A DNA stretch of 64,000 nucleotides from Mesolinea sp964536465. GTDB taxonomy: Bacteria; Chloroflexota; Anaerolineae; Anaerolineales; Anaerolineaceae. Below, piece after piece: positions 35,115 through 43,634 of this stretch. The stretch lies in NCBI GenBank assembly GCA_964536465.1, contig CAZHXQ010000001.1, positions 8,822 to 72,821 of the forward strand, written 5' to 3'. Below the pieces are notes generated by a model. It was given only the letters and a program-made list of their open reading frames with translations. It did not search any database and was not told the origin of the DNA. A program made the translations under genes and the position numbers. Every line of letters starts with the position of its first letter. The stretch's first letter is position 1.

Positions 35115-35747
35115 ATGAACAAAAAATTAATTTTGATTTTTGGTGTGCTGTTACTGGTTGTGACAGCCTGTAATTTCCCGGTTGGCAAAAAGACCGCCAC
35201 CCCTATGCCCACCCCGACTCCGGATACGAGCATGCAGCTCTACTATGGCCAAGGTATGCAGATCATGCTGCCACCCAGTTACATTGCAGAAGACATCAAA
35301 ACACAGCTCCCTAATATCATTGAAACGCTCACCAATCTGGTTGGCGACAGTGAAGGTTTTGCGCGTGACCTGATAAGGGAAATTGAAGGGAATGTCGCCT
35401 GGTATGGTTTCGATGGTGATACGCCAGCGGTCTATCCGACCCGTTTGATCGTCATTAAGAATAAATCACTGGCGGCACTTCCGGTGGGTATCATTACGCT
35501 GGGGCTGGAGCAGGTGCTGGGACGGAATCAGACCGAAGTGGACCGGGATTCACTGACCCTAAACGGACGCGATGTGACCCGCTTCACCTATTCCAAAGAC
35601 AGCAATGCCTTTGCCGCCTACCTCTTTAAAGAGCAGCACCGCCTGTGGATCAGTGTCTTCATAACTACCCCCGCGAATATGGCTGTTTCTTTGACCGACT
35701 ACAACACCAGCATCGGCTCTATGCAAATTGACCCGATAGCGGAGTAA
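35115..35747 (+). CDS. Lipoprotein of unknown function inside the glycan cluster
   Basis: 210 residues. Signal peptide with lipobox VVTAC at about 16-20 and a short Thr/Pro stalk (TATPMPTPTPDT). The remaining 165 residues look like a compact alpha/beta domain; no family recognised. ATG 35115 follows AAGGAAAA; the ATG at 35100 would give no better site and lies in the preceding gene. It is out of place among cytoplasmic sugar enzymes and could be a surface partner of the exported glycan, or simply a passenger. Confidence 0.75.
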   Translation: MNKKLILIFGVLLLVVTACNFPVGKKTATPMPTPTPDTSMQLYYGQGMQIMLPPSYIAEDIKTQLPNIIETLTNLVGDSEGFARDLIREIEGNVAWYGFDGDTPAVYPTRLIVIKNKSLAALPVGIITLGLEQVLGRNQTEVDRDSLTLNGRDVTRFTYSKDSNAFAAYLFKEQHRLWISVFITTPANMAVSLTDYNTSIGSMQIDPIAE

Positions 35748-35761
35748 TGATAAGGTAAAGC

Positions 35762-37465
35762 TTGAAAAAAGTTGCAATCATCCAAGCCAGGTTAGGGTCG
35801 AGCCGCCTGCCAGGGAAGGTTCTCTTGGAGGTGGCAGGCGAGCCGATGCTCGCGCGAGTGTTCGCGCGGGTGCGCCAGGCCAGGCTAATTGATGAAATCA
35901 TGGTTGCCACGACTAGCGATTTAACTGACGATCCACTTGTGCAGTATTGCCAAGACGCCGACATTCCTTGCTATCGAGGAGATCAATTTGACGTACTGGA
36001 CCGCTTTTATCAGGCAGCCCGGCAAGCGCAGGCAGATGTGATTGTGCGCATCACAGCCGACTGCCCTATGATCGCGCCCGAAGAGATCGATCGGGTTGTG
36101 CAGGCTTATCTTTCCAGCGGAGCTGATTTCGCTGCTAACCGCCTCCCTCCGCCATTTGAACGCACCACACCGATTGGTATGGATACAGAGGTCTGCTCAA
36201 TGAAAGCCTTGGAAACAGCCTGGCGAGAGGCAGAGCAGCCCTACCAGCGCGAACACGTTATGCCCTATCTTTATGATACTGAGGGGCGTTTCAAAGTACA
36301 GGTTGTTGACCTGGAGCCCGCCCACGGGAACCTGCGTTTCACAGTAGACACCGCAGAAGATCTGCACCTGGCAAATCTGATTTATGCTGCTTTTGAAGGT
36401 CGGAACGATTTTAGCCTGGAAGAACTGCTGGCAGAAAACGAACGCCATCCCGAGTGGCAGCAGCAAGTTGCCCTGGTCCACCATAAAGACCTCTATGAAA
36501 CCGACCAGAGGGCTAAACCAGCCAGCAAACAAAAGGACGAGGATCCACTTCAAGCAACACAGAATCAACCTATGCGCAACGAAGCGCCTGTTATCTCTTG
36601 CCCGTTATGCGGCAGCGATAGAATCAAAGACTTTGAGCGGGTCGAATCGTTTGGCTACTCTCTTGAGTATCTCATCTGTCAGGATTGCGGTTTCGTTTTC
36701 CAAAACCCACAAACCAGCCAGGTGGCCAGTCCCGATTTCTATCAGCAGACCTACCGAAGGATCTATCAGGCCAGCGAACAGCCAACTAAAAAAGATCTTT
36801 TCCAGCAAACCCAGCGCGCCAACAACCAGGTCGAATGGCTGAAAAGTCTCAGTGTGGAAAAATTCGAGAATGTTCTCGACATTGGCGCCTCCTCCGGTTT
36901 ACTTCTGGAAACTTTCGCGAGGCGATTTGATGCAAATGTTGTCGGCGTGGAACCTGGCGATGCTTACCGCGCAATGGCAGAAACCAAAGGGCTCTGCATG
37001 TATAACTCCATCGACACGTTGATTGCTTCCCACCCAAAGCGCTTTGAACTGGTCACGCTCATGCACGTTCTGGAACATCTTGAAAATCCCCGGCAGGTAT
37101 TGGAGCAGATTCGGAAAGAGCTGCTCAACCAAGAGGGACTGCTTTTATTAGAAGTGCCCAATTTCTATGGGCATGATTGTTACGAGCTGGCGCATCTCTC
37201 CTGCTTTACTGAGCACACGCTGCTCGAAATGCTCCGGCAGGCGGGTTTCGAACCGGTCGCTTTCCGCAAGCACGGCATGCCGCGCTCGGAAATTTTGCCG
37301 CTTTATCTGACCCTTCTTGCCAGACCCGCTGCGGAAATCGACAGAAGATCACCCAGGCCGGAAAAGGGCGTCAGGTTGAAAAGACGCCTGGCTATGCTCA
37401 AACGAAAAATTCTGACCCGGCTCAATCCGGGCAGCGCATGGCTGCCTGTGGAGGGTAAATTGTGA
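35762..37465 (+). CDS. SpsF-type cytidylyltransferase fused to a zinc-finger methyltransferase
   Basis: 567 residues. Residues 1-245 are an SpsF-like nucleotidyltransferase: IIQARLGSSRLPGKVLL near the start, VRITADCPMI and REHVMPYLYD. From about 275 a zinc ribbon (CPLCGSDRI...CQDCGFVF) leads into a class I SAM methyltransferase with VLDIGASSGLLLETF near 372-386 and LVTLMHVLEHL. Such zinc-MT domains methylate nucleotide sugars (C-methyl or O-methyl). A fusion would let one protein activate and methylate the same sugar; this is inferred. Start is TTG 35762 with AAGG upstream. The stop overlaps the next gene by 4 nt. Confidence 0.82.
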   Translation: MKKVAIIQARLGSSRLPGKVLLEVAGEPMLARVFARVRQARLIDEIMVATTSDLTDDPLVQYCQDADIPCYRGDQFDVLDRFYQAARQAQADVIVRITADCPMIAPEEIDRVVQAYLSSGADFAANRLPPPFERTTPIGMDTEVCSMKALETAWREAEQPYQREHVMPYLYDTEGRFKVQVVDLEPAHGNLRFTVDTAEDLHLANLIYAAFEGRNDFSLEELLAENERHPEWQQQVALVHHKDLYETDQRAKPASKQKDEDPLQATQNQPMRNEAPVISCPLCGSDRIKDFERVESFGYSLEYLICQDCGFVFQNPQTSQVASPDFYQQTYRRIYQASEQPTKKDLFQQTQRANNQVEWLKSLSVEKFENVLDIGASSGLLLETFARRFDANVVGVEPGDAYRAMAETKGLCMYNSIDTLIASHPKRFELVTLMHVLEHLENPRQVLEQIRKELLNQEGLLLLEVPNFYGHDCYELAHLSCFTEHTLLEMLRQAGFEPVAFRKHGMPRSEILPLYLTLLARPAAEIDRRSPRPEKGVRLKRRLAMLKRKILTRLNPGSAWLPVEGKL

Positions 37466-38412
37466 CCCCCTCTCTGACACTTTTCACTGCTCCCAAGGCT
37501 TTCACTGACCCTCATATCAGCCTGATTCAACACAATGCTTTTGGTTCCTGGCAGGCTTTGGGAGACTCGGTCAGCGTGGTTGTGGTTGGCAATGAAGAAG
37601 GAATTGGTGAGGCCGCCAAAGAATATGGTTTCTCTCATCAACCCGATGTTCGCTTGAACCAACTTGGCACGCCTCTGATCAGTTCTATTTTCGAGTTCGG
37701 ACGGGAGGAAAACGAAAGCCCCTTCTTGGCTTATGTCAACGCTGACATTATTCTATTCCCCGAAATTCTTGATGTGATCCGAGCTGCGGGCAGTCAGGCT
37801 GACCAATTTCTCCTAATCGGTCAGCGCTGGGATTTGGAGGTGCTTGAAGCGCTTACTTTCAAAGGTGATTGGATTCCTTCGCTCAAGCAGCGCATGCGCA
37901 ATGAGGGGCAGCTTCACAAGCGCACTGGCAGTGATTATTTTATATATCCCCGCTCTTGTTTCCGGCAGGTCCCGAATTTCAGCGTGGGCCGGGCTGGTTG
38001 GGATAACTGGATGATCTATCAGGCACGGAGGCAGGGTTGGTTGGCAATTGATTGCAGCGCGGACCTGGATATCCTCCATCAGGAGCACGACTACAGGCAT
38101 CTACCAGACGGAAAGCCTCACTACCGGCTGCCTGAAACCGGCGAAAACATCCGGCTCGCCGGTGGAAGAAGAACAACTTTTCTGTTAGACGATTCTTCGC
38201 ATCGTCTGGTCGATGGAAAACTCGAGAGGATACCACTGACCTGGACTCGCTTTTGGCGTGAATTTCAAAACGCTCCCTTGCTAAAATTTGGTAATTACGC
38301 ACTGACCCAGACACTCTTCAGTCTCCTGCACCCCCGCAAGGCGAAAATTGAAAAGGTAAAACAAGCCGAGATGGACAGCAAACTGGCAGAATCTGGATTG
38401 AGAGGGAGCTGA
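37462..38412 (+). CDS. GT-A-fold glycosyltransferase-like protein
   Basis: 316 residues, GTG start in a 4-nt overlap (GTGA) with the preceding gene. The middle has a DxD-like FLAYVNADIILFPE near 92-105, SDYFIYPRSCF and FSVGRAGWDNWMIYQARRQGW, a pattern of GT-A transferases that act on capsule sugars. There is no firm family. It sits between the SpsF fusion and a GT2 gene, so a glycan transfer step is likely. Confidence 0.7.
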   Translation: MTPSLTLFTAPKAFTDPHISLIQHNAFGSWQALGDSVSVVVVGNEEGIGEAAKEYGFSHQPDVRLNQLGTPLISSIFEFGREENESPFLAYVNADIILFPEILDVIRAAGSQADQFLLIGQRWDLEVLEALTFKGDWIPSLKQRMRNEGQLHKRTGSDYFIYPRSCFRQVPNFSVGRAGWDNWMIYQARRQGWLAIDCSADLDILHQEHDYRHLPDGKPHYRLPETGENIRLAGGRRTTFLLDDSSHRLVDGKLERIPLTWTRFWREFQNAPLLKFGNYALTQTLFSLLHPRKAKIEKVKQAEMDSKLAESGLRGS

Positions 38413-39434
38413 TGGCCCGTTTAGGTACCAACCCTTCCCGAGGACAACAACTTGAGTTCACCCCGCCGCGTGTGACTGTAGCTGTTTTAGTCTACGAGCC
38501 CCACCGTTCTGGTTACTTTCAACATCGACTGGATGTCACCAAGCTGACGATTGACAGCATCCTTAAAAACACCCCCGAACCTTTTGAATTATTGGTTTTT
38601 GACAATGGTTCCTGCGATGCCATGACCGATTACCTACGTGATCTGAATCAGGCAGGCAGCATCGACACGCTGGTCCTATCTGGTCAAAATATTGGCAAGT
38701 TGAACGCGCTCTGGCGCATTACCAATCTCGCCCAGGGTGAGCTGATCGCCTACAGTGACGATGACGTTTATCACATGTCAGGCTGGCTGCCGAAGCACTT
38801 GGAAATTCTCGACACCTATCCTGGTGTCGGGGCAATCACTGGCTTTTATATCAAACAGCGTGTTGTGATGAGCTCTGAAAGTACGCTCGCATGGGTTGCA
38901 AAATATGAAAAAGAACACCCCGGCCTGGTCCAGAGAGGCAATTTGATTCCGCGAAAGTGGGAGGAAGAATACATGAACAATTCCGGCCGCACCCAGGAGC
39001 GCTATCAGGGAGAAGTGCAGGGTGTGGACGATATCATTGTCGATTACCAGGGTGTTAAAGCCTGGGTGTCCGCTCATCATTTTCAGGTTCTGACACCCAA
39101 GAAGATCTTGCTGGAGGTTCTCCCCGAGATGTTGGATGAGGGATGGAGCAACCAGATGATGGGCCGAATGGTGGAGATGGACGATCGCATAGACGCCAAA
39201 GGTTACCTGCGCCTGACCACGTATGAACAGACCATGCGCCTGCTGGGCAACGCGATTGACGATGAAGTAAAAGCCCTGGCTGCCGGCGATGGCATCAGCA
39301 CCCATGCTGCTCTGGCTGAAAATGCACCTGAAAAATCAGCTGGTCTTTGGAATAACGAACTGATCCAAAAAGTGGCCCAACGTTTGCTGAACTGGCTCTA
39401 TCGTGGTTTGCACCAAAACAGGAGGAGTGAATGA
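38412..39434 (+). CDS. Glycosyltransferase family 2 (GT-A)
   Basis: 340 residues; the ATG overlaps the previous stop by one base. VTVAVLVYEP opens the Rossmann domain, ELLVFDNGSCDAMTDYL binds the nucleotide, and LIAYSDDDVYHMSGWLP near 113-129 has the metal DDD motif. The C-terminal half (WVSAHHFQVLTPKK...) completes the acceptor site. Assembles the cluster's glycan; donor unknown. Confidence 0.85.
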   Translation: MARLGTNPSRGQQLEFTPPRVTVAVLVYEPHRSGYFQHRLDVTKLTIDSILKNTPEPFELLVFDNGSCDAMTDYLRDLNQAGSIDTLVLSGQNIGKLNALWRITNLAQGELIAYSDDDVYHMSGWLPKHLEILDTYPGVGAITGFYIKQRVVMSSESTLAWVAKYEKEHPGLVQRGNLIPRKWEEEYMNNSGRTQERYQGEVQGVDDIIVDYQGVKAWVSAHHFQVLTPKKILLEVLPEMLDEGWSNQMMGRMVEMDDRIDAKGYLRLTTYEQTMRLLGNAIDDEVKALAAGDGISTHAALAENAPEKSAGLWNNELIQKVAQRLLNWLYRGLHQNRRSE

Positions 39435-40432
39435 AATTTCTGATCGCTGGTTTAGGTTCGATTGGGCGCAGACACCTGCGCAATCTGAAAGCGCTTGGGC
39501 AGACTGACCTGCTGCTCTACCGCACCCATCAGGCTACTCTTCCAGACACGGATCTGGTGGGTTACCCCACATACACGGATTTGGATGAGGCTCTGGCAGA
39601 AAAACCAGATGGAGTGATCGTCTCGAATCCTACCGCTTTGCATTTGGAAGTTGCGACTGCCGCGGCTAAAGCAGGCGCGGCTCTGCTGATTGAAAAGCCC
39701 GTCTCAGACAGCCTGCTCGGTATTCGCGAATTGCAGGAGGCTCTTGACGAAGCAGGCAAGCCCGCTTTAATCGGCTTTCATTTGCGCTATCATCCAGTTT
39801 TACGACAGATAAAAGCGTTAATCGAGTCTGACCAGCTGGGCAAGCCGTTTAAGGCGCATGCTCATTGGGGAGAATACTTACCCGGCTGGCACCCCTGGGA
39901 AGACTACCGCCATTCCTACGCGGCCAGAGCCGACCTGGGTGGCGGCGCTCTCAATACGCTTTCCCATCCAATTGATTATCTGCGCTGGATGATGGGAGAG
40001 GTGCGCGCGCTGTCTGCCAGCCTGGATAACCTCAGTCAACTGGAACTCGATGTTGAAGATAACGTGGAATTGCTCCTTAAATTCCACTCGGGCTCAATGG
40101 CCACCGTCCATCTGGATTATTACCAGCGCCCTCCTTCCCATACACTGGAGATCATATTTGAGCGAGGTCGCATCCGTTGGGACAATGGTTCGGGCTGTGT
40201 GGTGATTGAAAATGTGGAAATAGGCGAGAAAGTCGTTGATACACTTTGTCCCCCCGAGGGTTTCAAACGCAACGATATGTTCCTGGCTGAGATGGAAGAT
40301 TTCGTCCAGCTTTGCCGGGGAGAGCGCATTGACCACTGTACGTTAGCTGATGGTAAGCGCGTGCAGAAGATCGTTGAAGTGGCGCGCCAAAGTTCTTCGC
40401 AGAGCAGCTGCTCAGTAAGGCTGCCCTCTTAA
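39431..40432 (+). CDS. Gfo/Idh/MocA-type oxidoreductase
   Basis: 333 residues. N-terminal Rossmann domain with LGSIGRRHLRNL near 8-19 and IEKPVSDS (the EKP motif); GFHLRYHPVL is followed by HWGEYLPGWHPWEDYR and GGGALNTLSHPIDYL, the substrate-binding sheet and catalytic His region. These proteins oxidise or reduce hydroxyls of nucleotide sugars; in legionaminic pathways a relative (PtmF) handles a hexosamine. It overlaps the GT2 gene by 4 nt. Substrate open. Confidence 0.86.
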   Translation: MKFLIAGLGSIGRRHLRNLKALGQTDLLLYRTHQATLPDTDLVGYPTYTDLDEALAEKPDGVIVSNPTALHLEVATAAAKAGAALLIEKPVSDSLLGIRELQEALDEAGKPALIGFHLRYHPVLRQIKALIESDQLGKPFKAHAHWGEYLPGWHPWEDYRHSYAARADLGGGALNTLSHPIDYLRWMMGEVRALSASLDNLSQLELDVEDNVELLLKFHSGSMATVHLDYYQRPPSHTLEIIFERGRIRWDNGSGCVVIENVEIGEKVVDTLCPPEGFKRNDMFLAEMEDFVQLCRGERIDHCTLADGKRVQKIVEVARQSSSQSSCSVRLPS

Positions 40433-40480
40433 AAACCGCCTGATGGTAAAATCCAATCCATCAACAGGCAGAAAAAGAAA

Positions 40481-41308
40481 ATGACAGAATCGATATTTAA
40501 GAAGTTTGACCTGACCGGAAAAACCGCTCTCGTGACGGGTGCGGCTGGTCTGCTGGGCAGGCAATTCAGCCTGGCGCTGGCACAAGCCGGAGCAAACGTG
40601 GTGTTGGCAGACCTCAATGAGGATATTGCCGCGCAAAATTCCGTTGAATTAAAGCATCTGGGTCTCAGCTCAGTGGCAGTTAAGGTTGACGTGACCGACC
40701 CATTCTCAACCAAAGCCATGGTTCAACATGCGCTGACCACTTATGGCCGCTTGGATGTGTTGGTCAACAGTGCCGCGTTGGATCCAAAATTTGATCCTGC
40801 CAATCTTAGCGACCAGGAAGCAAACGCTTTTGAGACCTACTCGTTAGAATCCTGGCGTAAGGCACTGAATGTAAATCTGACCGGCATGTTTCTGGCTTCC
40901 CAGGCAGCGGTCATTCCCATGCTCGTACAAGGACAGGGTGTGATTGTGAACATTTCTTCGATTTATGGCCTGGTGGGCCCGGACCAACGTCTCTATGAGC
41001 AAGCTGATAATTCCAGACAATTTAAGCCAGTGTTTTATTCGGTCACCAAAGCTGGCGTACTCGGCTTCACCCGTTATCTGGCGGCTTACTATGCCGGAAA
41101 AAACATCCGTGTCAACGCTCTCACTCCTGGTGGTGTATACAACAATCACGACCAGGTTTTTACTGACCAATACAGTGCCCGTACCGTGCTGGGACGCATG
41201 GCCGATCTGGATGAAATGAACGCCGCAATGCTGTTTTTATGCAGTGAGGCCAGTTCCTACATGACTGGCAGTAACCTGGTAGTTGATGGAGGATGGACGG
41301 CATGGTAG
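40481..41308 (+). CDS. Short-chain dehydrogenase/reductase, copy 1
   Basis: 275 residues, classical SDR. VTGAAGLLGRQFSLALAQAG near 19-38 binds NAD(P); LVNSAALDPKF carries NAG-like loop; the catalytic Ser (NISSIYGLVGP) and YSVTKAG (Tyr/Lys) are present. VDGGWTAW closes it. Relatives in nonulosonate clusters (PtmA-like) act on sugar intermediates. ATG 40481 after AGAAAAAG; 48 bases separate it from the oxidoreductase gene, the largest gap in this part of the run. Confidence 0.85.
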   Translation: MTESIFKKFDLTGKTALVTGAAGLLGRQFSLALAQAGANVVLADLNEDIAAQNSVELKHLGLSSVAVKVDVTDPFSTKAMVQHALTTYGRLDVLVNSAALDPKFDPANLSDQEANAFETYSLESWRKALNVNLTGMFLASQAAVIPMLVQGQGVIVNISSIYGLVGPDQRLYEQADNSRQFKPVFYSVTKAGVLGFTRYLAAYYAGKNIRVNALTPGGVYNNHDQVFTDQYSARTVLGRMADLDEMNAAMLFLCSEASSYMTGSNLVVDGGWTAW

Positions 41309-42540
41309 ATCGCCCGGAAGTGTTAGCCCTGATACCCGCCCGCGGTGGTTCCAAGGGCATCCCGCGCAAAAACCTGCGAGATTTTGCCGGGGCACCGCTG
41401 ATCGTCTACAGCATCGCCGCGGCTTTGCAGTCCGAACTGGTCACCCGCGTTATTGTTTCGACCGACGACCACGAGATCGCCAAAGTGGCGCGTGCCTGGG
41501 GCGCGGAAGTGCCTTTTATGCGACCGGACCAATTTGCTCAGGATGACACCACGGACCTACCTGTCTTTGAGCATGCCCTGCAATGGCTGCAAAAGAACCA
41601 GGGTTATTTGCCCGAAATCGTAATCCAATTACGACCCACTTCACCTATTAGACCGGTAGGGCTACTGGATGAAGCTATCATAAAACTCATTGCTCACCCT
41701 GAAGCGGACTGCGTACGCGGGGTGGTCCCCTCGGGTCAAAACCCCTTCAAGATGTGGCGGATTAATCGCGAGGGCCAGCTGGAGCCCCTGTTAGAGGTTG
41801 CCGGGCTTCGTGAGCCCTACAACGCGCCCAGGCAAGCGCTCCCGCAGACCTATTGGCAAACCGGGCACATTGACGCGATCCGTTCAACTACCATATTAAC
41901 CAAGCACAGTCTGACGGGTGATTTGATATTGCCTTTGATGATCGACCCTTTGTATACCGTGGATATTGACACGCCAGATGATTTTTTGACCTCAGCAAGG
42001 TTAATCAGCGACCCGCGCATCAAGGCGGTCGACCCACTCAAAAGTCGCCGTCAATTTCCCAGCGAAGTAAGCCACCTGATTATGGATTTTGACGGTGTGC
42101 TCAGCGATGATTTGGTATACGTAGACCAGGACGGACGTGAAAGCGTTTGCTGCAGTCGTTCTGATGGGTTTGGCATCGATTTGCTTAAAGAATCAACCGC
42201 TACCCACCCACTGATCCTCTCAAGGGAAGTTAACCCAGTGGTGAGTGCCCGCGCGCGCAAGCTTGATATAGAGGTTTTTCAATCGGTTAATAATAAAGAC
42301 CTGGCGCTGCAAGCCTTGATAAAAGAAAGAAATCTGGACCCTGCTAAAATCATCTATATCGGCAACGACTTGAATGATCTGGCAGTTTTACCTTTTGTGG
42401 GATACTTTGCCTGTCCGGCTGATGCCCACCCTCAGGTGATCAGGCAGGCAGATATCGTCCTGAAACACCCTGGAGGTAGAGGGGCGATTCGTGAACTGGT
42501 TGAAAAAATCTTGGAAGAACAAAGAAAAGTCATTAAATAA
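41302..42540 (+). CDS. CMP-nonulosonate synthetase fused to a HAD phosphatase (KdsC-like)
   Basis: 412 residues. Residues 1-235 are the NeuA-type cytidylyltransferase: LALIPARGGSKGIPRKNL near the start, ILRPTSP-like QLRPTSPIRP, and the YTVDIDTPDDF end. Residues 255-412 are a HAD phosphatase with DFDGVLSDD (nucleophile Asp and acid Asp), the Lys near NKDLALQAL and GNDLNDLAVL. In sialic-acid and KDN pathways the 9-phosphate must be removed before CMP activation, so this fusion would do both steps. ATG 41302 has GGAGG at proper distance; ATG 41293 has none. It overlaps the SDR by 7 nt. Confidence 0.88.
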   Translation: MVDRPEVLALIPARGGSKGIPRKNLRDFAGAPLIVYSIAAALQSELVTRVIVSTDDHEIAKVARAWGAEVPFMRPDQFAQDDTTDLPVFEHALQWLQKNQGYLPEIVIQLRPTSPIRPVGLLDEAIIKLIAHPEADCVRGVVPSGQNPFKMWRINREGQLEPLLEVAGLREPYNAPRQALPQTYWQTGHIDAIRSTTILTKHSLTGDLILPLMIDPLYTVDIDTPDDFLTSARLISDPRIKAVDPLKSRRQFPSEVSHLIMDFDGVLSDDLVYVDQDGRESVCCSRSDGFGIDLLKESTATHPLILSREVNPVVSARARKLDIEVFQSVNNKDLALQALIKERNLDPAKIIYIGNDLNDLAVLPFVGYFACPADAHPQVIRQADIVLKHPGGRGAIRELVEKILEEQRKVIK

Positions 42541-42564
42541 ATGCACAAAGGAAACTAAACAAAG

Positions 42565-43626
42565 ATGATCGATATCGAATTTTATAAAAAAGTAGGCGAT
42601 CTAAAAAAACGACTCAGTGCAGGTGAAAACTTCTCACGGTTAGAACTTGAAGGGTTGATTGAAAGTTATCGCAGCCCTTATCCTGTGGTTTACAACATAG
42701 AAACTACCAATGCCTGTAATATGCGCTGTGAGATGTGCCCCCGTACTACCATGATGACCAGGCCCGTTGAAACCATGGCGCCAGAGCTTTTCAAAAGCGT
42801 CATTGATCAGCTTTCTCCCTTCAGCCCGGAACAATTGGCTCGCTGGGAGGATTTTGCTGAAGGCTATTACGGTGTGCCCAGGAATGGTATGAGCGAAAAC
42901 CATTTCTTCCTTTACATCATCCCCAGAGTGATTGTGCTCCATGGTTATGGCGACCCGCTTTTGGATAAGAATATCCCTACCTATGTCAGGTGGATGACTG
43001 AACGCGGTCTTGAGTCTTACTTCTCATGTAATCCTGCTAACATCAATATGGCCCGCACGATTGAAACCTTTGAAAATGGCCTGGGATATGTAAAGTATTC
43101 CATCGAAAGCGTGGATGACCTTCGTCACAAAAGTGTGCGTGGTGAAGCCTCTAATTTTACTGAAGCCTACCGCAACATCTTGAGTCTGCTCGAACTGAAA
43201 GCCCAAAGAAATTACAAAACCACGATCGTGATCACTATGATCAACCTCAATAAGCCCTGGCAGCAGGAAGAATATCAGAAGTTGGTTGAAGCCTTTGAGG
43301 GGCTTGACGTCTATGTTTACCTCAAGAGTCAGGACCAAACCTGGTACGAAGACAACCGGCAGACCACAGAATCCATTCACTGGCAGGAATTTTGCCAGTT
43401 CCCATGGTCTTCCATGACCGTCAAATCGAATGGGGAATGTGCTGAATGCGTCGAAGATTTCAACAATGAAATTATCCTGGGTGATACCCGGACGCAAAGC
43501 CTTTATGATATTTGGAATGGAAAAGCCTACCAAAACTTCCGCAATGACCATTTCAACCTAAAACCTGGAATCAAGTGCACAGAGCAATGCGACATGCACC
43601 TGATTGGCAGCTACTTAGCTCAGTAG
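42565..43626 (+). CDS. Radical SAM protein with SPASM-like C-terminus
   Basis: 353 residues. CNMRCEMC at 51-58 (CxxxCxxC) binds the SAM iron-sulfur cluster; VLHGYGDPLLD gives the GGE-like loop. The C-terminal region has the Cys-rich SPASM pattern (WSSMTVKSNGECAEC, EIILGDTRTQSLYDIWNG, CTEQCDMH). Residues 70-115 form an unusual insert after the cluster motif. SPASM enzymes modify peptides or sugars through a radical. Its place between a CMP-sugar enzyme and a NeuB synthase points to a sugar carbon, for example a dehydration or epimerisation; this is inference. AAGGAAAC lies before the ATG. Confidence 0.84.
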   Translation: MIDIEFYKKVGDLKKRLSAGENFSRLELEGLIESYRSPYPVVYNIETTNACNMRCEMCPRTTMMTRPVETMAPELFKSVIDQLSPFSPEQLARWEDFAEGYYGVPRNGMSENHFFLYIIPRVIVLHGYGDPLLDKNIPTYVRWMTERGLESYFSCNPANINMARTIETFENGLGYVKYSIESVDDLRHKSVRGEASNFTEAYRNILSLLELKAQRNYKTTIVITMINLNKPWQQEEYQKLVEAFEGLDVYVYLKSQDQTWYEDNRQTTESIHWQEFCQFPWSSMTVKSNGECAECVEDFNNEIILGDTRTQSLYDIWNGKAYQNFRNDHFNLKPGIKCTEQCDMHLIGSYLAQ

Positions 43627-43634
43627 AGGAATTT

